From Chitinophaga fulva (lineage in GTDB: Bacteria; Bacteroidota; Bacteroidia; Chitinophagales; Chitinophagaceae), in the NCBI RefSeq assembly GCF_012927205.1, contig NZ_JABBGC010000002.1, forward strand, positions 682,001 to 746,000: a stretch of 64,000 bases of DNA, read 5' to 3'. A program made the translations under genes and the position numbers. The first letter of the stretch is position 1; the number at the start of each line of letters is the position of its first letter. Shown here piece after piece: positions 35,580-44,889 of the stretch. The notes beneath the pieces were generated by a model. It had not been told where the DNA came from, did no database searches, and saw nothing but the letters and a program-made list of their open reading frames with translations.

Positions 35580-36196
35580 TTCGCTTTCTTTTTATTACGC
35601 TGATTAAATTGCTGTACCTTATTGATATCACCACAACTGCTCATGCTGCACCACTTACGGGACCCGTTACGGCTCTTGTCCATGAACAGCCACCCGCAGG
35701 AAGGACATTGGCGCACCTGCTGTAAACCGTTTCCCGTATAAAGCTCCAGTGCCGATTTCACCAGCCACCAGATCAACTGCTCCAACGCCGGCGCATTAAA
35801 CAATAACTCCCCCTGACGTTGCGCAGGTTTCCAGGCCACTTCGATACTGGCATATGCGTCGGCTATATAAGTATTGAACAAATGTATGTCCGAAGGGTCA
35901 GGTGCTTTCCGATGGATAGCAGCTGTAAAAAGCCTTAACAACAACTCCCGCAACCCGATGCTTTTGTCAAAAACGACAGCTGCTTTTTGCGGATACCCCT
36001 TCGCCAAACGTTCAAGCGTATGAGACACTTTGGCAGTAATCACGCCAGTGCGTCCATACCATTCCAGTAACTCCTTAAAGCCGGAGAGGTAATCATGTGA
36101 ACCTGATTTCATCCGGTTACTGATCGTGTTCACGAAATCAAGACAGAGTATTCCGCCATCAAACCGCAAAGTGGCTATGCTTTTTTCTGTAGACAT
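35576..36196 (-). CDS. CGNR zinc-finger protein with ABATE domain
   Basis: The 206-residue protein starts at ATG 36194-36196 (MSTEKSIATLRFDGGILCLD). The N-terminal part with LCLDFVNTI is the stress-sensing ABATE-like domain. The C-terminal CPSCGWLFMDKSRNGSRKWC is the CGNR zinc finger, with the fourth-cysteine segment reading SSCGDI rather than the usual CGNR. Such proteins are probable DNA-binding regulators. The 4-bp overlap with the EamA gene suggests a regulator-exporter pair. Confidence 0.88.
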   Translation of the reverse strand: MSTEKSIATLRFDGGILCLDFVNTISNRMKSGSHDYLSGFKELLEWYGRTGVITAKVSHTLERLAKGYPQKAAVVFDKSIGLRELLLRLFTAAIHRKAPDPSDIHLFNTYIADAYASIEVAWKPAQRQGELLFNAPALEQLIWWLVKSALELYTGNGLQQVRQCPSCGWLFMDKSRNGSRKWCSMSSCGDINKVQQFNQRNKKKAK

Positions 36197-36779
36197 AAAT
36201 CGTTGTTTGAGATAGTCCTCTACACAAATGTAAGGCATTAAATTAACCAGTAAAATTAATTTTGGTGGTTAATAAAAAACAAGCATGGAGGGGCAAAATA
36301 TACACCCTAAACCATCCGCTTAGCAAGAATCATATAATCTATTAAAAATCAAATAACTAAAAACAAGAAAACAGCCGCTGTCGGTGGCTGTTTTCAGGTG
36401 ACAATAATAGTATTTTAAGGCAGATGTTGCTGAAGAGAAGGTTGATTTTTTAATGTACCCGCCCCCTGGCTTTCAGGTAAGCGGGCGGGAGCAATATTAC
36501 ACTAAAAAAACGAAGTATCTATATAAATTTACAAATACAAAATAATTTTATATTATTAAATATACAAATACTATTTATAAATAATAAAAATAAACACGGG
36601 AGAAAGTTTACTGCTCTCTCCCGTGTTTATGATGTAATGTCATAATGACCTATTTGCTAAGAATCAGCCCGGCTGACATAGGCGACATTTGTCGTAGGAT
36701 GACAACAAAAGCGAGAATAAACCAAGCACCCCCGTGGATTATTTTTGGATACAAATCCACTCCATTTGGCGGCCATCAA
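36197..36779. other. AT-rich intergenic region with three hairpins
   Basis: About 580 bp without a credible gene. It contains hairpins at 36367-36395 (GAAAACAGCC/GGCTGTTTTC), 36458-36489 (CCCGCCC/GGGCGGG) and 36590-36630. The last is probably the terminator of the SDR gene. The first is followed on the minus strand by a T-rich stretch. Between 36495 and 36590 the sequence is almost only A and T. Confidence 0.5.
36590..36630 (-). terminator. terminator downstream of SDR gene
   Basis: A perfect 14-bp stem (ATAAACACGGGAGA / TCTCCCGTGTTTAT) with a 13-nt loop is followed on the minus strand by a T-rich tract. It lies about 150 bp beyond the stop of the gene at 36780. Confidence 0.8.
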
Positions 36780-37382
36780 TTACTCATGAACCCGGAATAC
36801 CTGCCCGGTCACCACCCCTTCAATACTCCTCAAATAGGCATTCACCAGCTTGTTCATGGGTACCGGATTAAACCCGGGGAACAAATGTCCGATAGCCCCT
36901 GCGGAATCTTCTGCCAGTCCGGGGCTGACGGCATTGATACGGATGCCCCGCTGTAATTCAGTAGCGGCCCCCATCACAAAGCTGTTCACCGCGCCACTGA
37001 CGATGGCCCCCGTTACTGTATCGCGGGCAGCTTCGTCTGCCAGTATCCCGGATGTCAACGTAAAGGACCCATTGCTGTTCAGATAATGCTGCCCCTTTAA
37101 AACAATATTGACCTGCCCCATTAGCTTGGAGTGGATAGCCTCCATAACATCCGCAGCCTGAAGCCGCTGGAAACTTTCCATGCCGGAAGATCCGGCTGTT
37201 ACCACTACCGCATCAATATTGCCTACCGTTTTATACAGCTGGTCAATGGAAGCCTCATCGGTGATGTCTACACGAACATCTCCGCTATTGCGGCCCGCTG
37301 CTATGACTTCATGTTTTTCCAACAGGGCCTGTCTCACCTTCGCACCAATAGCGCCGGTGGTACCGATCATCAGGATTTTCAT
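36780..37382 (-). CDS. short-chain dehydrogenase-like protein lacking the usual YxxxK
   Basis: The 200-residue protein has an SDR nucleotide-binding start (MKILMIGTTGAIGAKVRQAL), a VDITDEASIDQLY region and VVVTAGSS. The serine region FTLTSGILAD is followed, where Tyr-x-x-x-Lys is expected, by SGAVNSFVMGAATEL with neither Tyr nor Lys. It ends with INAVSPGL. The fold is clear. Catalysis by the usual mechanism is doubtful, although this small family is widespread and often annotated as an active reductase. Confidence 0.85.
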   Translation of the reverse strand: MKILMIGTTGAIGAKVRQALLEKHEVIAAGRNSGDVRVDITDEASIDQLYKTVGNIDAVVVTAGSSGMESFQRLQAADVMEAIHSKLMGQVNIVLKGQHYLNSNGSFTLTSGILADEAARDTVTGAIVSGAVNSFVMGAATELQRGIRINAVSPGLAEDSAGAIGHLFPGFNPVPMNKLVNAYLRSIEGVVTGQVFRVHE

Positions 37383-37415
37383 ACATTAAAACATTTATAT
37401 TTAACTAATACGTGG

Positions 37416-37712
37416 CTATTCAAACAGGTCCTCCACATTGGCCAGTATCTCGCAATCACAATGACCGCCGTGCTCCTGCAGCCAGATCAAAATAGCATCC
37501 GGGTACTCAACACCTGCTGCATGAAGATAACTTAGTGTCAATCCGGGAGAATGATCACAACCATGGATGCCCAATACTTCATCCAGGTAGTCAAAGAGTT
37601 GATGAAATCGTTCACGGGGCATGGGCAGGCCCTTTTCAAATGTTTCTGCGGCCTGTTGCAGCAAGGGTGCCAGGAGTTGTTTCCTCCGTTCTTTCTCTGC
37701 TTTTGATGGCAT
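37416..37712 (-). CDS. DUF2695-family small protein
   Basis: The 98-residue protein starts at ATG 37710-37712 (MPSKAEKERRKQLLAPLLQQ). A longer in-frame start would run into the S41 peptidase gene. The C-terminal half contains HGCDHSPGLTLSYL and EHGGHCDCEILANVED, the conserved Cys/His-containing DUF2695 segment. The function is unknown; a small metal-binding role is possible from the Cys/His content. Confidence 0.82.
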   Translation of the reverse strand: MPSKAEKERRKQLLAPLLQQAAETFEKGLPMPRERFHQLFDYLDEVLGIHGCDHSPGLTLSYLHAAGVEYPDAILIWLQEHGGHCDCEILANVEDLFE

Positions 37713-37779
37713 CTTGATAAAGTACTTTAGGTTTCCGGCTGTAAAGTACAAAATATCAACTTTCCCGGCACCCTGACAG

Positions 37780-39270
37780 TTATTCCTTCGCTTTGGCGCG
37801 CTGGTCTTCAATCAGCCGATAAGCCAGCTCACGGGCAGTATCCCTTCCGCTCAATGCTTCATCAATCGTATAATTATCCGGATAATCAGGAAGCGTACCG
37901 CGCCCTTTTTGTTGTGGCGTGCCCACGGCATTTTCATAATAGACAAGTGGGATGGTCGCATGCATCCGGGTATGGGGAAGTAAAAGCCCGACAAATTCGG
38001 CACCGTTTCCCCCGGTATAGTTACCGGCAGTTTCCTCTCCAATGAACTGCCCTACGCGAAGATACTGTGCCACGGCGGTGAACTCCGCGGCTGTTGACCC
38101 TGTTCCGCCATTCACCAGGAAATAAACATGTCCGCTAAAATGGTTGGCCGCCGGCCACACGCTGTCCAGCGTTTTATTCAATGAAAGCGGTATCCGGTAC
38201 GTGCCGTCGGGCTGTTTAACCAGGTTGTCCCTCATCATCACCAGATCTTCTTTGGATAAGGAAGAATGCTCCAGCAATGGTGAACTATTCATGATAGTAT
38301 GCATACTGTTATAGTACAACACCGGCTCATTGATAAAGTAAGATAATAATACCTGCCCCTGATTATCATAGCCTCCGGGATTGTACCGCATGTCTATGAT
38401 AACATCGGAAATCCCCCTGCGCTTGATTTTCCAGATACAGTCATCCATAAAATGAGTCAATGCCTTGCGGGCCGTTTCTCCGTCCCGGCCTCCATAAAAC
38501 TGCCGCAGGAAGATGATCGCTACATCTTTCTGCTTATCCAGTAACAGTTCATGCGTATACGGTCTTTCGTGCTGTATTGCCTTCAGGAAGGCCCGGTTGA
38601 CCGGATTGGCAGAAACATTCCGGGCCATTTCCTGCATACCCAAAGCAGGCACGGTGGCTGTCTTAATTTCTTTACGGGCGTTTTCGTATTGAATATGAAA
38701 GGAATCTGCCTGTTCAATGAAACAGTTGTAGTAATAGAAAAACAGGTAGTCATGGGTCTGACGGTACTTCAATGATTCATTATATCCATCTGAAAAGAGA
38801 TGCCGGAAAATTTCCCGCCTGATGTCCTCCACGGGGCGGCCATTGATTGTCAGCAATTTATCTCCCGGACGTATCTCCTGGTTGGCTGACCGGTTAAATG
38901 TCAGGTAAGGAACTCCTTGTACAAAGAACACCTGAAAAGGAAAATAGAAACTGGCTTTGCTCAGGGTGTCGGCCCAATTGGTCCGCGGAACAATGACCGT
39001 ATGCCCACACCGGATACCTGACACTAATTGGGAGAACACCGCATAGGCATCCCGTAGGGGCATGTTCTCTCTCAGGGCCATACGGGTGGCCTGTACGGTG
39101 CTGTCAAATTGTTCAGGGGATTGATAACGGTACAATCCGGGATGTAGTTCCCGGAGTGCTGACGCCAGCGAATCGAGGTCCTGTTGAAGTTCTTTTTGGG
39201 AAAATGTCGCCTCCTGGGCAATGACACGGCCAGTCAGTAATACCAGCACAAAGAGAAAAAAACGCCGCAT
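37780..39270 (-). CDS. S41-family peptidase (C-terminal processing/tricorn-like)
   Basis: The 496-residue exported protein has a signal peptide (MRRFFLFVLVLLTGRVIAQ). A PDZ-like segment is centred on IRPGDKLLTINGRPVEDI. The S41 catalytic core has DVIIDMRYNPGGYDNQGQVL and the nucleophile region GGTGSTAAEFTAVAQYL. It should cut proteins or peptides in the periplasm. It stands alone on the minus strand. Confidence 0.92.
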   Translation of the reverse strand: MRRFFLFVLVLLTGRVIAQEATFSQKELQQDLDSLASALRELHPGLYRYQSPEQFDSTVQATRMALRENMPLRDAYAVFSQLVSGIRCGHTVIVPRTNWADTLSKASFYFPFQVFFVQGVPYLTFNRSANQEIRPGDKLLTINGRPVEDIRREIFRHLFSDGYNESLKYRQTHDYLFFYYYNCFIEQADSFHIQYENARKEIKTATVPALGMQEMARNVSANPVNRAFLKAIQHERPYTHELLLDKQKDVAIIFLRQFYGGRDGETARKALTHFMDDCIWKIKRRGISDVIIDMRYNPGGYDNQGQVLLSYFINEPVLYYNSMHTIMNSSPLLEHSSLSKEDLVMMRDNLVKQPDGTYRIPLSLNKTLDSVWPAANHFSGHVYFLVNGGTGSTAAEFTAVAQYLRVGQFIGEETAGNYTGGNGAEFVGLLLPHTRMHATIPLVYYENAVGTPQQKGRGTLPDYPDNYTIDEALSGRDTARELAYRLIEDQRAKAKE

Positions 39271-39354
39271 TTTTTTCCCTTAAAAGTCCGGATCATTTTC
39301 AACACCAATGCCCGCCAGTACTGCTCAAATCCGGATTTGAGCAATATTCCCGGC

Positions 39355-41718
39355 TTATTCGGCCTTCAGGGCATCCACCGGATTGCGCATGGAAGCGCGA
39401 ACAGTTTGGACGCTGACTGTCAGGAAAGTCACCACAAAAGTAGCTCCCCCCGCCATCGCCAAAATCTCCCAGCCGAAATGTGACTGGTAGGCAAACTGGT
39501 CCAGCCAGCGATGCATGATAAACCAGGCGAGCGGTAATCCAATACTGATGGCGAGACTTACAGCCCGTAACAAATCCTTTGACAACAACAAGGTAAGTTG
39601 AGCGGTCTTTGCGCCCAGCACTTTTCGGATGCCTATTTCACGCCGGCGAGTTTCGGCGGTAAACGCTGCAAGGCCAAAAACACCCAGGCAGGAAATCACG
39701 ATGGTCAGCGCGGCTGCATAACCCGCCAGCCTTCCTACCCGCTTTTCAGCAATGTACAGTGCCTGGTAGTCTTCATCGAGGAAACGGCTTTCCAGCACAT
39801 ACCCCGGATTATAAGCACGATAAAAATCATCCAGCCTTTTCAGCACGTCCTGTTCTTTTCCCGCGCCGACTTTCAGCATAACGGTACCGCCTCTCGGCTC
39901 TATGGTGAAAAAGAGCGGTTGTACACGGCTATGCAACGATTGAAAATTAAAGTCCTTTACCACGCCCACAATCTCACGTCTGGCGCCTCCAAACAGGATG
40001 GTTTTACCAACCGGTTGTTCCAGCCCCATGGCGGCTACAGCCGCCTCATTGAAAATAATGCGGGAAGTATCTGCGGCATAGTTGCCGGAAAAACCAGCTC
40101 CTTCTTTCAGCTGGATACCCAGGGTCTCCAGCATCCCTTCTCCCATCTGGAAAGGTCTGAAGAGAATGTTTTCAGTACGGCCCTGTCTTTCCCAGTTTAC
40201 CGGTTGACTGGCCTCGCCGAAAACATGACCTACCATACTGGAAGCGTTCATGACGCCCGGTATTTCCCGGACAGCTGCCAGAAAAGCATCCATATGCTCC
40301 GGCACCTTTCCCTCCGCATTAAAATATACCACGTGGTCCTTCTGGTAACCAAGATTACGGTCCCGGATATACGTCAACTGTTGTTCTACTACTATTACCG
40401 CCACAATCAGTACCACAGAAAGGCTGAACTGAAATACTACCAGTCCTTTCCTGGCCCACAGCGCACTGACACTGTTGATCATCTTTCCCTTCAGCACCAG
40501 CACCGGTTTAAAGGCTGACAGGAAAAAAGCCGGATAACTACCCGCCAGTAGTCCTGTAAACAATGTGACGCCGATAAACAATGCCGCCAGCGGCCAACTG
40601 AACTGCAGCTGCAGTTGTTTTCCAGTGATGACGTTAAAAGGTCCCAGTAATAGCCATACCATCGCTATAGCCAATAACAATGATAGCATCGCCAGCAGCA
40701 GTGACTCTCCCAGAAATTGCTTCATCAATGCCCAGCGACTGGCACCCAGTGTTTTACGCACGCCGACTTCCTTCATCCGGATATTCGCCCGGGCGGTCGC
40801 GAGGTTCATAAAATTGACTGCCGCAATAAAAACGATAAACAATCCTATAAGGCCAAACAGTTTTACATAGGCAATCCTGCCGCCCGCCTGGTGACCATTT
40901 TCGTACGTGCCATACAGATAGTTATCAGCATAAGGCGCCACAAATGACGTCCGCATCTTGTTACCGGTATGCTCCTGCATGAACCGGGTCAGTTTAGCGT
41001 TAAAGGAAGGTATGGCTGTTCCCTCCTTCAGTAAGAGCCAGGTGACAAACGGCCCACCAGGCTCCAGATTGTCACCGATACGCATCAACGATTTGAAGGC
41101 GCTGAAAGGAAGAATAAAATCGAACTGTAACGAAGAGATGCCTGGAACGTCTTTAAAGACACCTGCCACTACGGCCGGCCTTTTGAATACATCGATCTGC
41201 CAGTCCACCTGCCGGCCCACTATATTATTAACGGTGCCGAATAAGCGCATGGCCATTCTTTCAGAGATCACTACACCATTATTATCTGTCAACACCTGTT
41301 TTTTATCCCCTGTCAACAAAGGATAACTAAAGATGTTAAAGAAGTCCTTGCCCGCAAAGAGCCCTTCGCTTTTCAGGTGTTTACCTGCTGCCGTCACCGT
41401 AAAGCCCGGGAACCAGCCCTGGGGGGTGCTCACCACCGATGCCTCCACTTCCGGCATTTCCTGTTTTAAAACGTCCGCCAACTGTGCAGGTGATTCTACT
41501 GTTGTCAATAATCCCTTCGCATGTGGTTTGCTTTCCATGACGGTATATAACCGGCTGCCGTTTTCGTGAAAGCGGTCCATGCGCCATTCGTCTCTTATCC
41601 AGAGACAAATCAATAACGTGCAGGCTAGGCCGGTAGACAAACCGGTTAAATTGAGCAACGTAAACAGCCGGTGTTTCACCAGATTACGCCAGGCTACGGT
41701 CAGATAATTGATAAACAT
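39355..41718 (-). CDS. MacB/FtsX-type ABC transporter permease
   Basis: The 787-residue protein starts at ATG 41716-41718 (MFINYLTVAWRNLVKHRLF). It has a duplicated layout: each half has one helix, a MacB periplasmic domain and an FtsX three-helix domain, with ARANIRMKEVGVRKTLGASR and ETRRREIGIRKVLGAKTAQL marking the two coupling regions. No ATPase gene is adjacent, which is common for this expanded Bacteroidota group. The partner and substrate are unknown. Confidence 0.92.
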   Translation of the reverse strand: MFINYLTVAWRNLVKHRLFTLLNLTGLSTGLACTLLICLWIRDEWRMDRFHENGSRLYTVMESKPHAKGLLTTVESPAQLADVLKQEMPEVEASVVSTPQGWFPGFTVTAAGKHLKSEGLFAGKDFFNIFSYPLLTGDKKQVLTDNNGVVISERMAMRLFGTVNNIVGRQVDWQIDVFKRPAVVAGVFKDVPGISSLQFDFILPFSAFKSLMRIGDNLEPGGPFVTWLLLKEGTAIPSFNAKLTRFMQEHTGNKMRTSFVAPYADNYLYGTYENGHQAGGRIAYVKLFGLIGLFIVFIAAVNFMNLATARANIRMKEVGVRKTLGASRWALMKQFLGESLLLAMLSLLLAIAMVWLLLGPFNVITGKQLQLQFSWPLAALFIGVTLFTGLLAGSYPAFFLSAFKPVLVLKGKMINSVSALWARKGLVVFQFSLSVVLIVAVIVVEQQLTYIRDRNLGYQKDHVVYFNAEGKVPEHMDAFLAAVREIPGVMNASSMVGHVFGEASQPVNWERQGRTENILFRPFQMGEGMLETLGIQLKEGAGFSGNYAADTSRIIFNEAAVAAMGLEQPVGKTILFGGARREIVGVVKDFNFQSLHSRVQPLFFTIEPRGGTVMLKVGAGKEQDVLKRLDDFYRAYNPGYVLESRFLDEDYQALYIAEKRVGRLAGYAAALTIVISCLGVFGLAAFTAETRRREIGIRKVLGAKTAQLTLLLSKDLLRAVSLAISIGLPLAWFIMHRWLDQFAYQSHFGWEILAMAGGATFVVTFLTVSVQTVRASMRNPVDALKAE

Positions 41719-41753
41719 GGTAACGTGGTTACGGATAGCGAAAAGATAAAATA

Positions 41754-41781
41754 AAAGCGGCACCAAGGAAGGTGCCGCTTT
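41754..41781 (-). terminator. terminator of the DPA-like operon
   Basis: A perfect 11-bp stem (AAAGCGGCACC / GGTGCCGCTTT) with a 6-nt loop is followed on the minus strand by TTATTTTATC. It lies about 40 bp past the last gene of the five-gene operon. Confidence 0.9.
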
Positions 41782-41818
41782 CTACATCATTTCTATACAA
41801 ACGATAAGATATACTACA

Positions 41819-43510
41819 TTATTTTAAAGTGTCCGCTTTCTGAAGAAGGGCGTCCGTATACGGACGTTGCGCACCTTCTGCCACATATACTTCGATCATC
41901 GCATTCGTAGGCCGGCGCGGCGCCAGGAAAGAGTCCACCAACTGGTAGTGCTGTTGCAGTTCCTCTCTTACGGCAAACGGGAAGAAGTTGTTTAACGTTG
42001 GCGCATACTCGTAGAGCACAATATCATAATGATGGTCCCTTATTTTCCCTTTAAAAGCTGCCAGCTGACGGTTGAACATCCCCACGCCGAGGTGGTACCA
42101 CAGCGGATAGTCCTGTCCGGTTTCCAGTTTAAAAGGCATCGCTTCCGCCAGCGGCGTCAGCTCTGTCATATTCAATACCCGGATACTATCTTTTTTCTGT
42201 TGCACTACCGGTAACGCCAGTACGCGATCGATACCGGCTACCGTTGGTTGTGGCATATAGATCTTGTGGAACACCGGCAGCCTGGAGAAGGTCCACTTAG
42301 ACACCGGTACATCTGTGGTGTCGGTATCGATCATAAAGTTCCGGCGGGACACCGCATTCTCATGGGTGGTATCATTGGGCGCGTAAGCTGCTTCCTTCAC
42401 CGGGAACAACCTGTCTGTATACCGGCCAATGTATTTCCACCAGATACCGGACCACCAGAACAAAATCAGTGCGGTAGCCATTATTAAAGACCTGCCCGTG
42501 TTGAGCGGTATTGACAACAAGCGGCATAACCAGCTGGCAATGAATGCGAAAGCGAAACTATGAAAGAAAATATTGTTGTCCGGTGGCGTGTAACTGGTAA
42601 CCTGAAAGATGGCCGCTTCGCCTAAAATGCCCAGCGTCAGCAGCGCAAACAATACCTCCCGGCGTTCATGTATCCAGCTGCCCCATTGTTTTACACCGGC
42701 AGCCAGACAAACCGCTACCAGCAAGACATAGATCTTGATCCAATTGGAAGCGCCCATGATCTCGTCAGTAAAATCGTTTAGGGCTAACCGTGAGCTGTGG
42801 GGCGCCTGGCCATGATTAAACCAATAGGCAAATCCCGGCATCAGCGGCACAATGAAAGCCACGGCGATCACCGCAAAAAATCCAAGAAAAACTGGTACAT
42901 CCAGCCAACGGCGGGTTTCCAGAGAGTTGTACGCTAACAATGCCAAACACAGCATCAGCGCCATTCCACCACCATCCTGTTTGGTGAAGAGCGATAAAAA
43001 GACAAACAAGGCAGCCAGCGCCATCAGCAGGTATCTGCGCCCCTTGCCTTCTGTAAAGAATGACCGCATCAGGAAACTGAGGCCCACCAGTTCATATACA
43101 ATCACCGTATGATTGTACCATGGCCAGAAGTTAAAGAATGAATAAGACATCACGAACACCAGCACCGACAGGAGCCGTACGCCCGGCGTCACGTTCAGGC
43201 TTTTCAGGATAGACCGGAATGAGAGACCGGCGATAATATTGATGAACACCTGCGCTTTTACCAGTGTGATCAGCTGCGGCCCGAATATTTTGAAAAACAA
43301 TGCAGGGATGATCCAGAAGCCATAGCCCAACGGACTACCATAGTCTTTAAAGGGTACTTGTCCGGATGACAGCCTGTAGGCCCCTTCCCAGGACAGGAAA
43401 ATATTCACGCGATAGGGAAATGTAGTAAACAATGGCACCAGTGCCAACAGCACGATGATCATGATTTCTATAACCGCCCATCTGCGGGCATTGGGAAATG
43501 AAGTAGACAT
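41819..43510 (-). CDS. GT-C membrane glycosyltransferase, candidate pentosyltransferase
   Basis: The 563-residue protein starts at ATG 43508-43510. About ten to twelve membrane helices follow, then a C-terminal extracytoplasmic region of about 200 residues. The first outside loop reads WEGAYRLSSGQVPFKDYGSP, the ArnT/PMT/GT83-like pattern with acidic residues placed as in GT-C catalytic loops. As the last gene of the UbiA-DprE1-DprE2-HAD operon, it is the natural user of a polyprenyl-phospho-pentose donor. It could transfer arabinofuranose or ribofuranose to an envelope glycan, lipid or protein. Family placement is fairly secure; donor and acceptor are inferred. Confidence 0.75.
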   Translation of the reverse strand: MSTSFPNARRWAVIEIMIIVLLALVPLFTTFPYRVNIFLSWEGAYRLSSGQVPFKDYGSPLGYGFWIIPALFFKIFGPQLITLVKAQVFINIIAGLSFRSILKSLNVTPGVRLLSVLVFVMSYSFFNFWPWYNHTVIVYELVGLSFLMRSFFTEGKGRRYLLMALAALFVFLSLFTKQDGGGMALMLCLALLAYNSLETRRWLDVPVFLGFFAVIAVAFIVPLMPGFAYWFNHGQAPHSSRLALNDFTDEIMGASNWIKIYVLLVAVCLAAGVKQWGSWIHERREVLFALLTLGILGEAAIFQVTSYTPPDNNIFFHSFAFAFIASWLCRLLSIPLNTGRSLIMATALILFWWSGIWWKYIGRYTDRLFPVKEAAYAPNDTTHENAVSRRNFMIDTDTTDVPVSKWTFSRLPVFHKIYMPQPTVAGIDRVLALPVVQQKKDSIRVLNMTELTPLAEAMPFKLETGQDYPLWYHLGVGMFNRQLAAFKGKIRDHHYDIVLYEYAPTLNNFFPFAVREELQQHYQLVDSFLAPRRPTNAMIEVYVAEGAQRPYTDALLQKADTLK

Positions 43511-43540
43511 ACTGTATCTATTATAAGGATGTATCACCCT

Positions 43541-44134
43541 TTATTTTCTGAAAGGTTTGTATATGGGGTATTGTGCCAGCGCCAGCATGGGCCGGTCGCC
43601 GTTGGTGTCGCCATAGGCGTAAATATCCGTATAGTCGTGGAGGTTAAACTGCTGCCGTATACGGACTACTTTCTCCTGGCCATTACAATTTGTTCCGGAA
43701 AGCCGTCCTGTGATCAGCCCATCTTGTACTTCCAGCTTGCTGGCGATACAGCCGATGCCCAGTGTCTCACACCAGGGTGCAACCCAGTCGCGGGCTGAAG
43801 CTGTTACCACCACCACCTGACGACCTTCCTGCTGATGCTTACGGATAGCTGTCAACGCCGGCTCCCGTATAAGCAACGGTAACCGCTCCCGGCAAAAACG
43901 CCGGCAGTTTTCGATAAACTGCTCCTCCAGCATGCCACCGAAAAAATGGCGCAGTACCTGCTCTTTGCTTTCCTGTGCCGTTTGTCCACCCAGCTTAAAG
44001 CGGACCAGTCCAGGCGCCAGCCGGGCGATGCCCCTATACAGGGCAGCACTTCCCTTCTGGAAACGGATGATCTCCCACATTGTGTCTTTATGGGTGATGG
44101 TGCCGTCAAAATCGAAGAAAGCGATGCCTGTCAC
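43541..44134 (-). CDS. HAD-IB family phosphatase
   Basis: The 197-residue protein has all HAD motifs: FFDFDGTITHKD (nucleophile Asp), VVVTASARDWV (motif II), GQEKVVRI (lysine) and YAYGDTNGDRPML (motif IV). The type IB helical cap is as in phosphoserine phosphatase-like enzymes. Its start overlaps the DprE2-like stop by 4 bp. In this operon it is the best candidate to remove the 5-phosphate from polyprenyl-phospho-5-phosphoribose. The mycobacterial pathway uses a PAP2 enzyme for that step, so this would be a replacement. Confidence 0.9.
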   Translation of the reverse strand: MTGIAFFDFDGTITHKDTMWEIIRFQKGSAALYRGIARLAPGLVRFKLGGQTAQESKEQVLRHFFGGMLEEQFIENCRRFCRERLPLLIREPALTAIRKHQQEGRQVVVVTASARDWVAPWCETLGIGCIASKLEVQDGLITGRLSGTNCNGQEKVVRIRQQFNLHDYTDIYAYGDTNGDRPMLALAQYPIYKPFRK

Positions 44135-44862
44135 AGTTTTAATTTTTTAAAGATGGCCTCGGGTATCAGCTTAATAATCAGCATGATATATTTCCATGGC
44201 CATTTTACGAACAATACGTTTTTCTTTCGTTGCACGGCTTTAAACACCGCGTTGGCTACCTGTTCCGGCTGCGCTGTCAGCAGCGGCGGCAGGGTCAGAT
44301 GCTGGGTCATCCGGGTATTCACGAACCCCGGCTGTACGCTCATCACGTGAACGCCGCTACGAAAAAGACGATTGCGCAGCCCACTGAGGTAGGCGGTGAA
44401 ACCAGCCTTGGCACTACCATATATATAGTTGCTTTGCCGTCCTCTTTCACCAGCCACAGAACTGATGCCGACAATCACCCCGGCTTTCTTTACTTCATAA
44501 GCATTGGCCACCACATTTAATATGGACACAGCACCGGTGAAATTTGAATGCAGGATACGGGAAGCTTCCTGCCAATCGTGCTGCGCCTGCTCCTGGTCTC
44601 CCAGGTAACCGAAAGCACACACGGTAATATCCGGCTGCACAGGCAGCGTGGCATAAAAAGCGGCATGGGTGTCGTAAGCAGTTGCATCAAAATGATGCAC
44701 GGTGGCAGCAATGCCATACCGTATCTGAAGGTCCTGCTGCAAAGGCTGCAGGGCAGCGGCCTGACGGCCAGCCAGTTGTACATTATATTGAGCGGCGGCA
44801 AACCGGCGCGCTATGGCCACAGCCATATCCGAGCCTGCGCCTAAAAGAAGTACTGTAGGCAT
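44131..44862 (-). CDS. dprE2: DprE2-like SDR (decaprenyl-phospho-2-keto-erythro-pentose reductase homologue)
   Basis: The 243-residue protein has TVLLLGAGSDMAVAIARRF, the DprE2-type cofactor motif with Asp after GS. It also has VCAFGYLGDQEQA and the catalytic set ISSVAGERGRQSNYIYGSAK with Ser and YxxxK. DprE2 reduces the 2-keto intermediate made by DprE1 to give the arabino epimer. It lies between the DprE1-like gene (28 bp gap) and the HAD gene (4-bp overlap). The symbol is by homology; the polyprenyl chain length here is unknown. Confidence 0.85.
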   Translation of the reverse strand: MPTVLLLGAGSDMAVAIARRFAAAQYNVQLAGRQAAALQPLQQDLQIRYGIAATVHHFDATAYDTHAAFYATLPVQPDITVCAFGYLGDQEQAQHDWQEASRILHSNFTGAVSILNVVANAYEVKKAGVIVGISSVAGERGRQSNYIYGSAKAGFTAYLSGLRNRLFRSGVHVMSVQPGFVNTRMTQHLTLPPLLTAQPEQVANAVFKAVQRKKNVLFVKWPWKYIMLIIKLIPEAIFKKLKL

Positions 44863-44889
44863 TTAAGGTGTTTGGTTAATAAGGGGAAA

